Assembly (NCBI GenBank): GCA_011523825.1
Contig: WTFX01000027.1
Span: forward strand, 1-64,000
Direction: 5' to 3'
DNA from: Microthrixaceae bacterium
GTDB taxonomy: Bacteria > Actinomycetota > Acidimicrobiia > Acidimicrobiales > Poriferisodalaceae
DNA: 64,000 bases
Shown here: positions 32,673 through 40,676 of the stretch, piece by piece
Position numbering within the stretch: position 1 is the first letter of the stretch
Layout: each line of letters begins with the position of its first letter
Position numbers and translations under genes: made by a program
The notes under the pieces: generated by a model
Database searches by the model: none
What the model saw: only the letters and a program-made list of their open reading frames with translations
What the model was told of the DNA's origin: nothing

Positions 32673-33773
32673 TCAGTCCCCGGTCAGGTGCGCCACGCGC
32701 GGCATCACGTCATGGGCCAGCAGCTCCATCGACTGCCGCCACGCCTCCGCGCTCTCGGGTGTCTCGGAGTAGTCAAAGCAGAACAGCAGCAGGTGGCCGA
32801 AGCCGCCGACGTCCGCGTAGACCTTCTCGATCGACGCCGCCACGGTCTCGGGCGAACCCACGAACCAGTTGTTGCGGGCGCAGTACTCCACGGTGACCAC
32901 ACCGTCGGCTGGCGGATTGCGCTCGTCGATGAGGAACTGGTGGAAGTCGAAAGCTCCGAGCAGCGGGATGAAGTAGTCGGTCATCATCCGGCCCATCATC
33001 CCGCCGTAGGAATGCTCCCAAGCCTCCTCGTCGGTCGGTGCCACGAAGACCTCGCGCACCATGCGCCAGTCGCCGCGGCTGACCTCCCGCCCGGCGCGCC
33101 GTGCGCCGGCTTCGTAGGAGTCCCAGTGGCCACTGACGTACTGGGGGTTGAGGTTCAGGCTGAGCGGGATCCAGCCCTTCTCACCCGCCATCTCCAGCGT
33201 CGGCGACGGCGAGTTGAGCCCGGCCACGCCGATCGGCGGGTGCGGCTGCTGCAGCGGCTTGAGATGGTGCACCAGTTCCATGTCGGGCATGCCGTGAGGC
33301 ACCGAGCCCTTCCAGTGCTTGCCGTCATGGGTCCAGCCGGGCTCTTGGCTCCACAGGTTCAGGATGAACTCGACCGACTCCTGGGTCATCTCCCGGTTCT
33401 CGCCGGCCATGCCGTCCACGCCGAACATCTCCCAGTCGCTGGGCAGACCGCTGGCGGCAACCCCGAAGTTCAGCCGCCCTTCAGAGATGTGGTCCAGCAG
33501 CGAGATGCGGTTGGCCAGCTCGGCGGGGTGGTAATAGGGCATGAGGAAGCCGCCTGGGCCGATGCGGATGTTCTCCGTGCGTCGCAGCGCCTCCAGCGTC
33601 AGCAGGTCAGGCGCAGGGTGCGGCTCCCACTTGGCGGCATGGTGCTCGCCGATCCACGCCTCGGAGAAGCCGTACTCGTCGGCCCACTCGATGACCTGCA
33701 GATCCCATTCCCAGCCCTCGCGCAGATCGCGCTCGGGTGGGTGGCTCGGCATAGTGAACAGTCCCAGTTCCAT
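32673..33773 (-). CDS. LLM-class flavin monooxygenase (LuxA-like)
   Basis: 366 residues. Features of the long-chain luciferase branch: MELGLFTMPSHPPER, EYGFSEAWIGEHHAA near 34, IGPGGFLMPYYHPAELANRISLLDHISEGR block near 71-100, FGVAASGLPSDW near 102 and GVAGLNSPSPTLEMAGEKG near 183. Enzymes with the EHH motif use FMNH2 and O2 for hydroxylation or Baeyer-Villiger-type reactions. An AGGGGA ribosome site precedes the ATG. It is the first gene of the minus-strand catabolic run ending at 23454 and is 72 bp before the Rieske gene. Confidence 0.87.
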   Translation of the reverse strand: MELGLFTMPSHPPERDLREGWEWDLQVIEWADEYGFSEAWIGEHHAAKWEPHPAPDLLTLEALRRTENIRIGPGGFLMPYYHPAELANRISLLDHISEGRLNFGVAASGLPSDWEMFGVDGMAGENREMTQESVEFILNLWSQEPGWTHDGKHWKGSVPHGMPDMELVHHLKPLQQPHPPIGVAGLNSPSPTLEMAGEKGWIPLSLNLNPQYVSGHWDSYEAGARRAGREVSRGDWRMVREVFVAPTDEEAWEHSYGGMMGRMMTDYFIPLLGAFDFHQFLIDERNPPADGVVTVEYCARNNWFVGSPETVAASIEKVYADVGGFGHLLLFCFDYSETPESAEAWRQSMELLAHDVMPRVAHLTGD

Positions 33774-33943
33774 GGTGATCCCCTGTCAGGCTCGGTGGCG
33801 CCGCGACGCCCTGCGCCTCGCAGCCGCAACTTACTTCGACAGCCGGACCCCGTCACTGGCCTGCATTCGGTTGCCTGTTGTGAGCGGTCGCGTCGCAGGA
33901 AAATGACGCCGGTGATGTCACACCCCCCGGTCAGTATCGCGGG

Positions 33944-34672
33944 ATGGAATTCACCGAACATGAATGCATTCGATTTGGCGATGCCGTGATCGACTACGAA
34001 ATCAAGCGCAGCACGCGGCGGCACAAGACCATGGAGATCTCGGCTGGGCCGAGCGGAGTCCGTGTCGCAGTGCCTGCGATGACGCCGTCTGAGGAGGTGG
34101 CGGCGTTCGTCCGCAACAAGGCGCGATGGATACTCGCGCACACTGCGGCACCGCGCGCTGCGCCGGAGCCGCGCGAGCTGCCGAGCTCGCTTCCGTATCT
34201 CGGTCGACACGTGAACGTGGCCGTCGGCAACGGATGCACAGCGGATGTCGACGTGCGCTTCCGGCCCGGGGAACTGCAGGTGCTCCTGCCGCTTGAAACG
34301 GACGAAGCAAGTGCTCCGGGGCGAGCTCGCAGTGCGGTCGCCGAGTGGTACTGGCTGCGTGCCTGCGAGCACGTCACGACGAGCGTCGATCGCTGGTGGC
34401 CCGACCTCGGTTGTGACTCCGTGCCGGAGATCCACATTGGGGATCAGCGCAAGCGATGGGGAAGCTGCGCTGCAGACGGCCGGATCAGGTTCAACTGGCG
34501 GCTCGTGATGCTCGCACCGCGACTGATGGACTACGTGGTGGTCCACGAGTTGGCGCATCTCACTGAACTCAACCATGGCCCGGCGTTCTGGGCGCTCGTC
34601 GAGTCGGTGCTCCCCGATGTCGCCGAACGCAAGCGTGCGCTGCGGGCGGTCGAGGGGACGCTTCCGATGTGA
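33944..34672 (+). CDS. YgjP-like zinc metallopeptidase (M48-related)
   Basis: 242 residues. The zinc site is HELAH-x5-H (H201, E202, H205, H211) in VVHELAHLTELNHG, preceded by the family signature KRWGSCA near 168 and the N-terminal basic segment IKRSTRRHKTMEI. YgjP-like proteins are putative metalloproteases often found next to type I restriction genes; none is present here. A CAGTAT hexamer 6 nt before the ATG is a weak leaderless-type promoter. It is transcribed divergently from the catabolic run; the 170 bp between them shows no recognisable site beyond a GTGA-TG-TCAC inverted repeat near 33912. Confidence 0.88.
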   Translation: MEFTEHECIRFGDAVIDYEIKRSTRRHKTMEISAGPSGVRVAVPAMTPSEEVAAFVRNKARWILAHTAAPRAAPEPRELPSSLPYLGRHVNVAVGNGCTADVDVRFRPGELQVLLPLETDEASAPGRARSAVAEWYWLRACEHVTTSVDRWWPDLGCDSVPEIHIGDQRKRWGSCAADGRIRFNWRLVMLAPRLMDYVVVHELAHLTELNHGPAFWALVESVLPDVAERKRALRAVEGTLPM

Positions 34673-34822
34673 CGTCAGGCTGTTTCGGCGAGCGGCCGTG
34701 CGCTGAACACGGCGCAGAGGCAGCCAGCACCTCATACATTCGTAGGGCACCCGATGGTGCACGCTCGGCGGTCGCCAACGCAGCGATGTGCACAGACCCA
34801 TCGGTGTGATCGGAGTGCACGG

Positions 34823-36427
34823 ATGCCAGTTGATCCGGATCGGGAGACGTGGAAGCCGGGAATGTCCTGGGAGGACGCGATCGCTGAGATCGCGTATCTC
34901 AAGGAGCTCGCATCCGAGATGGGCGGTCCCGAACGCATAGACCGTCAGCACCAGGGCGGGCGCTACACGGTGCGCGAGCGCATCGCCAAGATGGCCGATC
35001 CAGGTTCGTTCGTGGAGATGGGCGGCCTCATGGGCGGTCCGGAATACGACGACGAGGGCAACATCGTCGGGTTCACGCCTGGCGGCTACGTCATGGGCCT
35101 CGCCGAGCTGGACGGTCGCCCGGTGGCGATCGGGGGCGACGACTTCACCATTTCCGGCGGCAGCCCCCACAACGTGCACAAGATCCCGCACCAGTTCGCG
35201 CAGCCGCTGGCCATCACTTATGGCATCCCGTACGTGCAGCTTCGTGAGGGTGTCGGCCACAGCTCCCGATCCGACGAGGAGTCGGGCCAGATGGCGCTGC
35301 CGCAGGGCGACATGTGGTGGCAGGGCGTCGAGATGCTCACCAAGGTGCCAGTGGCCGCCGGGATCATGGGCTCTGTCGCCGGCTGGCCTGCAGCAGCCGC
35401 ACTCATGTCGCATTTCACGGTCATGGTCAAGGGCCAGTCGCAGATCTTCCCGTCGGGGCCGCCGGTGGTGCAGCGCGCGACTGGCGAGTCGCTGTCGAAG
35501 GAGGAGCTGGGCGGCTACCGGATGCACGTGTACGAGAGCGGTCAGGTCGACAACGTGGCCGAGAGCGAGGAAGACGCATTCGACCAGATCCGCACCTTCC
35601 TGTCGTACCTGCCGAACACCACCGCGCAGGTGGCGCCCCGGGTGGACACGGGCGATCCGCCAGACCGGCGTCCCGAAGAGCTGCTCAACATCATCCCCAC
35701 CAACCGCCGGGCTGGCTACGACGCTCGGGCGCTCATCCGCCACGTTGTCGACAACGGCGAGTTCTTTGAGATGCGGCGTCACTACGCCGGGGCGATCATC
35801 ACCGGCTTCGCACGGCTGGACGGCTACAGCGTGGGTGTGGTCGGCAGCGACCCGATGCGGCTGGCGGGGGCCATGGACGGCGACGGGGCCGACAAGTACG
35901 CGCACTTCGTGGACCTGTGCGACGCGTTCAACCTGCCGATGCTGATCCTCCTGGACATGCCCGGGTTCATGCTGGGCTCGGCCGCCGAGCGCAAGGCCAC
36001 GATGCGGCGTGGGGTTCGGGCGCTCATCGCGTCAGCCGAGGCCAGCGTGCCCAAGGTGGAGTTCAACGTCCGCAAGTCCTACGGCGTGGCGGCCGATGCG
36101 CCCAACAGCATCGGCCTGCCGCACAACCTCAACCTGCGATTCGGGTGGCCGGCGGGGGAGTGGGGCGGCATTCCCATCGAGGGCGGCGTGGCAGCCGCGT
36201 ACCGGCGCGAGATCGATGCGGCACCTGATCCCGAGGCGCATCGAGAGATGATCGAGGAGCGGCTGCTGCGTCTTCGCTCGCCGTTCAAGGCCGCCATGCA
36301 CGGCGACGTCGTGGACCTCATCGATCCCCGCGAGACCCGCAGGTTGGCGTGCACGTTCGTGAAGCTGGCCCAGCCGGTGCTCGAAGAGCTCGCCCGCCGA
36401 CCCAACAAGCGCGCCGTCCGTCCCTGA
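34823..36427 (+). CDS. Acyl-CoA carboxylase carboxyltransferase subunit
   Basis: 534 residues with the two crotonase-like halves of biotin-dependent carboxyltransferases. The N-half has KGQSQIFPSGPPVV and ATGESLSKEELGG; the C-half has PMRLAGAMDGDGADK, ILLDMPGFMLGSAAE and VEFNVRKSYGVA. The substrate is an acyl-CoA such as propionyl-CoA or a related acid. The biotin carboxylase/carrier gene is not adjacent; the nearest is at 50930-52837, which has its own partner. The ATG at 34823 has GGAG 8 nt upstream and gives the normal length. The upstream 150 bp contain no recognisable feature. Confidence 0.88.
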   Translation: MPVDPDRETWKPGMSWEDAIAEIAYLKELASEMGGPERIDRQHQGGRYTVRERIAKMADPGSFVEMGGLMGGPEYDDEGNIVGFTPGGYVMGLAELDGRPVAIGGDDFTISGGSPHNVHKIPHQFAQPLAITYGIPYVQLREGVGHSSRSDEESGQMALPQGDMWWQGVEMLTKVPVAAGIMGSVAGWPAAAALMSHFTVMVKGQSQIFPSGPPVVQRATGESLSKEELGGYRMHVYESGQVDNVAESEEDAFDQIRTFLSYLPNTTAQVAPRVDTGDPPDRRPEELLNIIPTNRRAGYDARALIRHVVDNGEFFEMRRHYAGAIITGFARLDGYSVGVVGSDPMRLAGAMDGDGADKYAHFVDLCDAFNLPMLILLDMPGFMLGSAAERKATMRRGVRALIASAEASVPKVEFNVRKSYGVAADAPNSIGLPHNLNLRFGWPAGEWGGIPIEGGVAAAYRREIDAAPDPEAHREMIEERLLRLRSPFKAAMHGDVVDLIDPRETRRLACTFVKLAQPVLEELARRPNKRAVRP

Positions 36428-36471
36428 CCCAGGTCCTCGGCGTCCTTCCAGAGCGCTCAGGATCAGCCGGT

Positions 36472-36477
36472 TAGCGT
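36472..36477 (+). promoter_or_regulatory. Probable -10 hexamer TAGCGT, leaderless
   Basis: TAGCGT, the spacer GACGCC and the GTG at 36484. The same spacer GACGCC recurs before the GTG at 58447, another luciferase-like gene. Confidence 0.5.
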
Positions 36478-36483
36478 GACGCC

Positions 36484-37374
36484 GTGACTTCAGGGAACGG
36501 GCTGAGATTCGGGTGGCTGTCGCCGTGCATCGGCAACCGGTGGAGCGATCACCGGCCGATCGTGGCCGATCAGGTGGAGCGGCTGCTGCCTGAGGTGATC
36601 GGACATTTCGACTCGCTGTGGATCGCCGATCACTTCTACGGGTTCGACGCCAAGACCGATCCGTTCCTCGAAGCATGGACCACCATCACGTGGTGCGCCG
36701 CCCGCCTGCCGGACGTGCAGCTCTGTCACCACGTGCTCGGTCACGGCTACCGGCCACCGGCACTCACCGCGAAGATGGCGGCAACGCTGCAGTACCTGTC
36801 AGGCAACCGGTTCATCCTCGGCATCGGAGCCGGATGGCGGGGAGACGAATACGAGGCCTACGGCTACGAGTTCCCGCCGCCCAAGGTGCGCTTCGCGCAG
36901 CTCGAAGAGGTGGTCACGATCTGCCGGCTGATGTGGACGCATGACGACCCCAGCTTCGAGGGCACCTACTACCGCATCGACGGTGCAGCGGCGCCGCCCC
37001 TGCCCGATGTGCCGCCTCCGATCTGCATCGGGGCTTCAGGCGAGCAGATCGGACTGAAGGTCGCCGCCCGCCACGCCGACATCTGGAACACGCCGTGGCG
37101 CCGCGATCTCGAATCGCTGAAGCGCAAGTGCGGCATCGTGGCAGACGAGCTCGACCGGCTGGGCCGCGACGCCGCAGATGTCGAGATGTCGACCACCGTC
37201 GAGCGAGCGCTGCCGACGAACGACAGCGAAGCTTCTGAATACGCGGAATTCCTGGCTTCGCTGGCCGAGGTCGGGATCCGCCACTTCGTGCTCGATTTCG
37301 GCAACCCCGACAGCGCCGAGCCGGCCCACCGGTTCGCCGAGCAGGTCATCGCGCCCTTGCGGGCTGCCGGGTAG
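36484..37374 (+). CDS. LLM-class F420-dependent oxidoreductase
   Basis: 296 residues, GTG start. Motifs: LRFGWLSPCIGNRWSD, HFDSLWIADHFYG near 40, LPDVQLCHHVLGHGYRPPALTAKMAATLQ in blocks near 73-100, LGIGAGWRGDEYEAYGYEFPP near 113 and ICIGASGEQIGLKVAARHAD near 178. Typical F420-dependent LLM layout; substrate unknown. It follows the carboxyltransferase gene by 56 bp but has its own leaderless-type promoter. It is convergent with the ABC ATPase gene. Confidence 0.87.
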   Translation: MTSGNGLRFGWLSPCIGNRWSDHRPIVADQVERLLPEVIGHFDSLWIADHFYGFDAKTDPFLEAWTTITWCAARLPDVQLCHHVLGHGYRPPALTAKMAATLQYLSGNRFILGIGAGWRGDEYEAYGYEFPPPKVRFAQLEEVVTICRLMWTHDDPSFEGTYYRIDGAAAPPLPDVPPPICIGASGEQIGLKVAARHADIWNTPWRRDLESLKRKCGIVADELDRLGRDAADVEMSTTVERALPTNDSEASEYAEFLASLAEVGIRHFVLDFGNPDSAEPAHRFAEQVIAPLRAAG

Positions 37375-37449
37375 TCACCCGGCCCTCCGCGGCGGGGGCT
37401 GGCGAGCGCTGAAGCTGTGGCGCAGGCACTTGTGTCCGTGACCGGAGGC

Positions 37450-38778
37450 TCAGTCGGCGAACAGCTCTAGCTCGGCGGGTGTCGCCGACCCTTCGCTGGC
37501 CTTGGGCGAGCGCATTTCTGCCCGTGCCAGGGTCTCGGTGTAGACGCTGTGGGCAGATTGACCGGATGACTCGAACGCCATCACGTCGGTGCCGATGAAT
37601 TCGACGGCGACAGGGTCGCCTCGACGAACGGCGGGATCGGGACCGCAGCGCACGCGAAGCCGCGTCCCGTCAAGATTTGCCACCACCATCGAGTCGTGGC
37701 CATAGAACTCCACCAACTCGACCTCGGCGCCAGTCCCTGCACCCAGCCGAAGCTGCTCGGGGCGGAGCATCACATCCACGACGCCGGACGGGGCATCTGC
37801 ATCCCACGCACCATTGCCGCCACGTGACGCCGTGCCGCCCACAGGGAGGCGGCCGAGCGCTGTGTGCACGACACCGCCGGCAGCCTCGCAGCGCAGCCAC
37901 GATGCGGTGCCCACGAAGTCGGCTACGAACGGATCGACCGGCCGTCGGTACAGCTCGTCGGGTGTGTCGACTTGCATGAGGCGGCCGTCACGCAGCACGC
38001 CGACTCTGTCGCCCACCACGAATGCTTCGTCCTGGTCGTGGGTGACGAACACCGCCGTGATGCCCAGCTCGATCAGCAATCGCCGGACCTCGCTGCGGAC
38101 TTCTTCGCGCAATGAGGTATCGAGATTGGAGAACGGTTCGTCGAGCAGCAATACCCCCGGGTGCGGGGCCAACGCCCGGGCCAGGGCCACCCGCTGCTGC
38201 TGCCCTCCTGACAGTGTCGACGGCAGGCGGTCTTCGAACCCGGCCAGGCCCACGAGTTCAAGCGCTTCGCTGATCTGGCGCGGTGTTCGCTTGGCGCGTT
38301 CGAGCCCGTAACCGACGTTGCGGCCAACGGTGAGGTGCCCGAACAGCGCCCAGTCCTGGAACACCATCCCCACCCGGCGCGACTCCGGCGCCACCCACGT
38401 GCCACCGCGTCCTGGCGGGCCTGCCACGAACCTGTCGCCGAGCTGGACGGTTCCCGAGAGGGGACGTTCCAGCCCCGCGATCAGGCGAAGCAGGGTCGTC
38501 TTGCCGCACCCGCTCGGGCCGAGCAGCGCAACCGACTCGCCGGGCTCCACCCGCAGCGACAGCTCGCGCACCGAGTACTCGCTCGCAGCCGGCCCGTCAT
38601 CGTCGCCAGGTGCGTGTACTTCCTGGAGGGGGCCGTAGGAGTGCGTGACGTTTTCGAGGACGATGGATCGAGCCGCGGGCCAGCGGTGATCTCGGCCGTT
38701 GCGGAGCCGTGCGTCCGACTCGGCGGGTCCGGTACCTCGCCCGCGTCGCTGTGACCGAAATGCCCGGACCATGCGCAC
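37450..38778 (-). CDS. ABC transporter ATP-binding protein, FbpC/PotA-type
   Basis: 442 residues from the GTG at 38778. Walker A GPSGCGKTT near 87-95, Q-loop VFQDWALFGHLTVGRNV, signature LSGGQQQR (189-196), Walker B LLLDEP (210-215) and the switch THDQDEAF, followed by two TOBE-like C-terminal repeats (VMLRPEQLRLG, VAVEFIGTDVMAFE). Ferric-iron (FbpC) and polyamine/sulfate importers share this layout. It is an orphan: no permease or binding protein is adjacent. The start is chosen because TATACT, the best -10 in the window, lies 7 nt upstream; the ATG two codons later is the alternative. The ~35 residues before the ATPase core are unusual. Confidence 0.85.
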   Translation of the reverse strand: MRMVRAFRSQRRGRGTGPAESDARLRNGRDHRWPAARSIVLENVTHSYGPLQEVHAPGDDDGPAASEYSVRELSLRVEPGESVALLGPSGCGKTTLLRLIAGLERPLSGTVQLGDRFVAGPPGRGGTWVAPESRRVGMVFQDWALFGHLTVGRNVGYGLERAKRTPRQISEALELVGLAGFEDRLPSTLSGGQQQRVALARALAPHPGVLLLDEPFSNLDTSLREEVRSEVRRLLIELGITAVFVTHDQDEAFVVGDRVGVLRDGRLMQVDTPDELYRRPVDPFVADFVGTASWLRCEAAGGVVHTALGRLPVGGTASRGGNGAWDADAPSGVVDVMLRPEQLRLGAGTGAEVELVEFYGHDSMVVANLDGTRLRVRCGPDPAVRRGDPVAVEFIGTDVMAFESSGQSAHSVYTETLARAEMRSPKASEGSATPAELELFAD

Positions 38779-38785
38779 CGACAGG

Positions 38786-38791
38786 AGTATA
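38786..38791 (-). promoter_or_regulatory. Strong -10 hexamer TATACT for the ABC ATPase
   Basis: On the minus strand TATACT is followed by 7 nt and the GTG at 38778, next to the divergent NTF2-like gene. Confidence 0.5.
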
Positions 38792-38950
38792 TGCAACCGC
38801 GTCCCGAGGTATCCAGATAGGTGAATGCCAGCTGATGACGATGCCTGCTGCCTCTTGGTAGGCATAGCTAACGCCGCTGAACGCCCATGCCGGCTGTTCG
38901 GCGCCGAAGTAGGTTCACATCGACATGCAGGGCGAACCGTGGGGAATGCC

Positions 38951-39364
38951 GTGACCGTGACGAACGATGACCGGGTGGAGATCAGAGATCTGATCTCTCG
39001 CTACAACAAGGCGATCGACACCGGCGACGCCGACGGATACGCCAACACGTTCACAGCGGACGGGCAGTTCATCGGGATCGTCGGCACCTTCAACGGCCGT
39101 GATGAGCTGCGTGCGTTCGCTGCGGCCTATGCCACCGAAGAGCAGTACGCCGACTTCGCCTCCGCACAGCACTGGGTGACCAACGTCGTCGTCGATGCCA
39201 TGGAAGGCGATGATGAACGGGCCACGGTGTTCAGCCACCTGCAGATGGTGAAGCCGTTGGCTGACGGCGGGCGGATCCTGCTGGTCGGCCACTACGACGA
39301 CATCGTCCGCCGAGCCGACGGCGGGTGGCTGTTCGAGCAGCGGATCGTGGTCTCGGACGCCTGA
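38951..39364 (+). CDS. SnoaL/NTF2-like protein
   Basis: 137 residues from a GTG preceded by GGGGAA. The cone-shaped NTF2 fold is suggested by DDRVEIRDLISRYNKAIDTGD, TFTADGQFIGIVGTFNGRDEL and WLFEQRIVVSDA. These proteins act as small isomerases, cyclases or dehydratases with an acid-base pair in the pocket; the length suits a stand-alone enzyme. Five bp separate it from the aminotransferase, so both are on one transcript. Specific activity cannot be told. Confidence 0.75.
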   Translation: MTVTNDDRVEIRDLISRYNKAIDTGDADGYANTFTADGQFIGIVGTFNGRDELRAFAAAYATEEQYADFASAQHWVTNVVVDAMEGDDERATVFSHLQMVKPLADGGRILLVGHYDDIVRRADGGWLFEQRIVVSDA

Positions 39365-39369
39365 GGCCC

Positions 39370-40602
39370 ATGCCGGCGTTCGACATGACAGGCAAGATGG
39401 CCGAGGGGCTGCCCGCACCCGCGGGCGCATGGTCGCCGATTCCGAAGTACAGCTTCGTGGGCGGCAACAACGACTCGCCCAGTGTGCCGGTCGGCGGACT
39501 GACCGAAGCTGCTCTGGCGGTGCTGGCCAAGCACGGATCGAACCTGGCCACCTACAACCTGGGCGGCAATCCGCAGGGATTCGAGGGCCTGCGGAGCTTT
39601 GTCGCCCAGTCGCTCGCAGCCAACGCCCACATGCTCACCGATCCCGATCAGGTGCTGGTGGTGTCCGGCTCGCTGCAGGCCCTCGACCTGGTCAATGCAG
39701 CGTTTCTGCGTCCGGGCGACGTCGTGGTTGCCGAAGAGGCGACGTACGGGGGGATGATCTCGAAGGTGAAGCGCCGCGGCGCGAGCTGCGTCGGAGCCGA
39801 GCTCGACGACGACGGGATCATTCCCGAGCGCCTCGAATCCCTGCTCGACGAGCTGGCTGCGGCCGGCACGCTGCCGCGGTTCATCTACACCATCCCGACG
39901 GTGCAGAACCCGACCGGATCAGTGATGCCGGTCGAGCGCCGGCGGCAGATCCTGGCCATCGCCCGCCAATTCGGCGTGCCGATCTTCGAGGACGAGTGCT
40001 ACTCGGACCTGCAATGGAGCGGCCAGCGCCCGCCGACACTGCGGGCCCTGGATAGCGCCGAGTCGGAGGGGCAGAGTGCAGTGATCTACTGCGGCTCGTT
40101 CTCCAAGTCGATCGCCCCGGCCCTGCGGGTCGGCTATCTGGTAGCCGACGTGCCGGTCATCCGGCAGCTCTCAGCCCTCAAGGACGACGCAGGTACCGGC
40201 GCACTGGAGCAGTTGGTGCTGGCGGAGTACGCGACCGCGCACTTCGACGACCATGTGAGCCAGCTGCGGGACACGCTGCGAGCGAAGTGCCAGGTCATCC
40301 GTCACGCCGTGAACACCCACCTCGGTGCCTTGTCACGTGTGGCGATCAAGCTCGGCGGGCCAGTGCAGGTGACCGACCCCAAGGGCGGCATCTTCGTGTG
40401 GCTGACGTTCCCGCCCGGCACCGACACGGCGCGCTACCTGGCGCCCGCTGCGGAGCGGGGTATCCAGTTCAACGAGGGTGCGGCGTGGTCGGTCGACCCG
40501 GCGTGGGGTGCGTGCCGGATGCGGCTGTGCTTCGGCAGCCTGTCCGACGACGACCTGCGCGAGGGCGTCGCAGCTCTCGCCGAGGTGATCGCCGCGGACT
40601 AG
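39370..40602 (+). CDS. PLP-dependent aminotransferase class I/II (LysN/MocR-type fold)
   Basis: 410 residues. Aminotransferase landmarks: YNLGGNPQGFEGLR near 57, VVSGSLQALDLVN near 95, TIPTVQNPTGSVMPVERRR near 175, the Asp/Tyr motif FEDECYSDLQW near 207 and the PLP lysine in YCGSFSKSIAPALRVGYL near 237, with the C-terminal carboxylate-binding Arg in CRMRLCFG. The pattern is that of 2-aminoadipate/branched-chain aminotransferases related to LysN. Coupled closely to the NTF2-like gene. Its stop codon lies at the first unit of a 26-bp tandem repeat. Confidence 0.87.
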   Translation: MPAFDMTGKMAEGLPAPAGAWSPIPKYSFVGGNNDSPSVPVGGLTEAALAVLAKHGSNLATYNLGGNPQGFEGLRSFVAQSLAANAHMLTDPDQVLVVSGSLQALDLVNAAFLRPGDVVVAEEATYGGMISKVKRRGASCVGAELDDDGIIPERLESLLDELAAAGTLPRFIYTIPTVQNPTGSVMPVERRRQILAIARQFGVPIFEDECYSDLQWSGQRPPTLRALDSAESEGQSAVIYCGSFSKSIAPALRVGYLVADVPVIRQLSALKDDAGTGALEQLVLAEYATAHFDDHVSQLRDTLRAKCQVIRHAVNTHLGALSRVAIKLGGPVQVTDPKGGIFVWLTFPPGTDTARYLAPAAERGIQFNEGAAWSVDPAWGACRMRLCFGSLSDDDLREGVAALAEVIAAD

Positions 40603-40676
40603 CCGCGCCGCGTCGGTCCGGTCGCTAGCCGCGCTGCATCTACTCGGCCGCTAGCCGCGGCCGTGCCGCAGGAGCA
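40599..40676. repeat. Three 26-bp-period imperfect tandem repeats across two stop codons
   Basis: The 9-mer CTAGCCGCG recurs at 40599, 40625 and 40651, exactly 26 bp apart. Units 1 and 2 match at 19 of 26 positions. CTAG provides the TAG stop of the plus-strand aminotransferase (unit 1) and of the minus-strand amidohydrolase (unit 3). Confidence 0.55.

Noticed and set aside
33599..35905. Very long open frames opposite real genes (e.g. 33599-35905 minus, 18326-20065 minus, 51881-54067 plus, 54101-55618 plus)
   Set aside because: They are antisense to well-supported genes, have low-complexity Arg/Ala/His-rich products with no family features, and are expected in GC-rich DNA.
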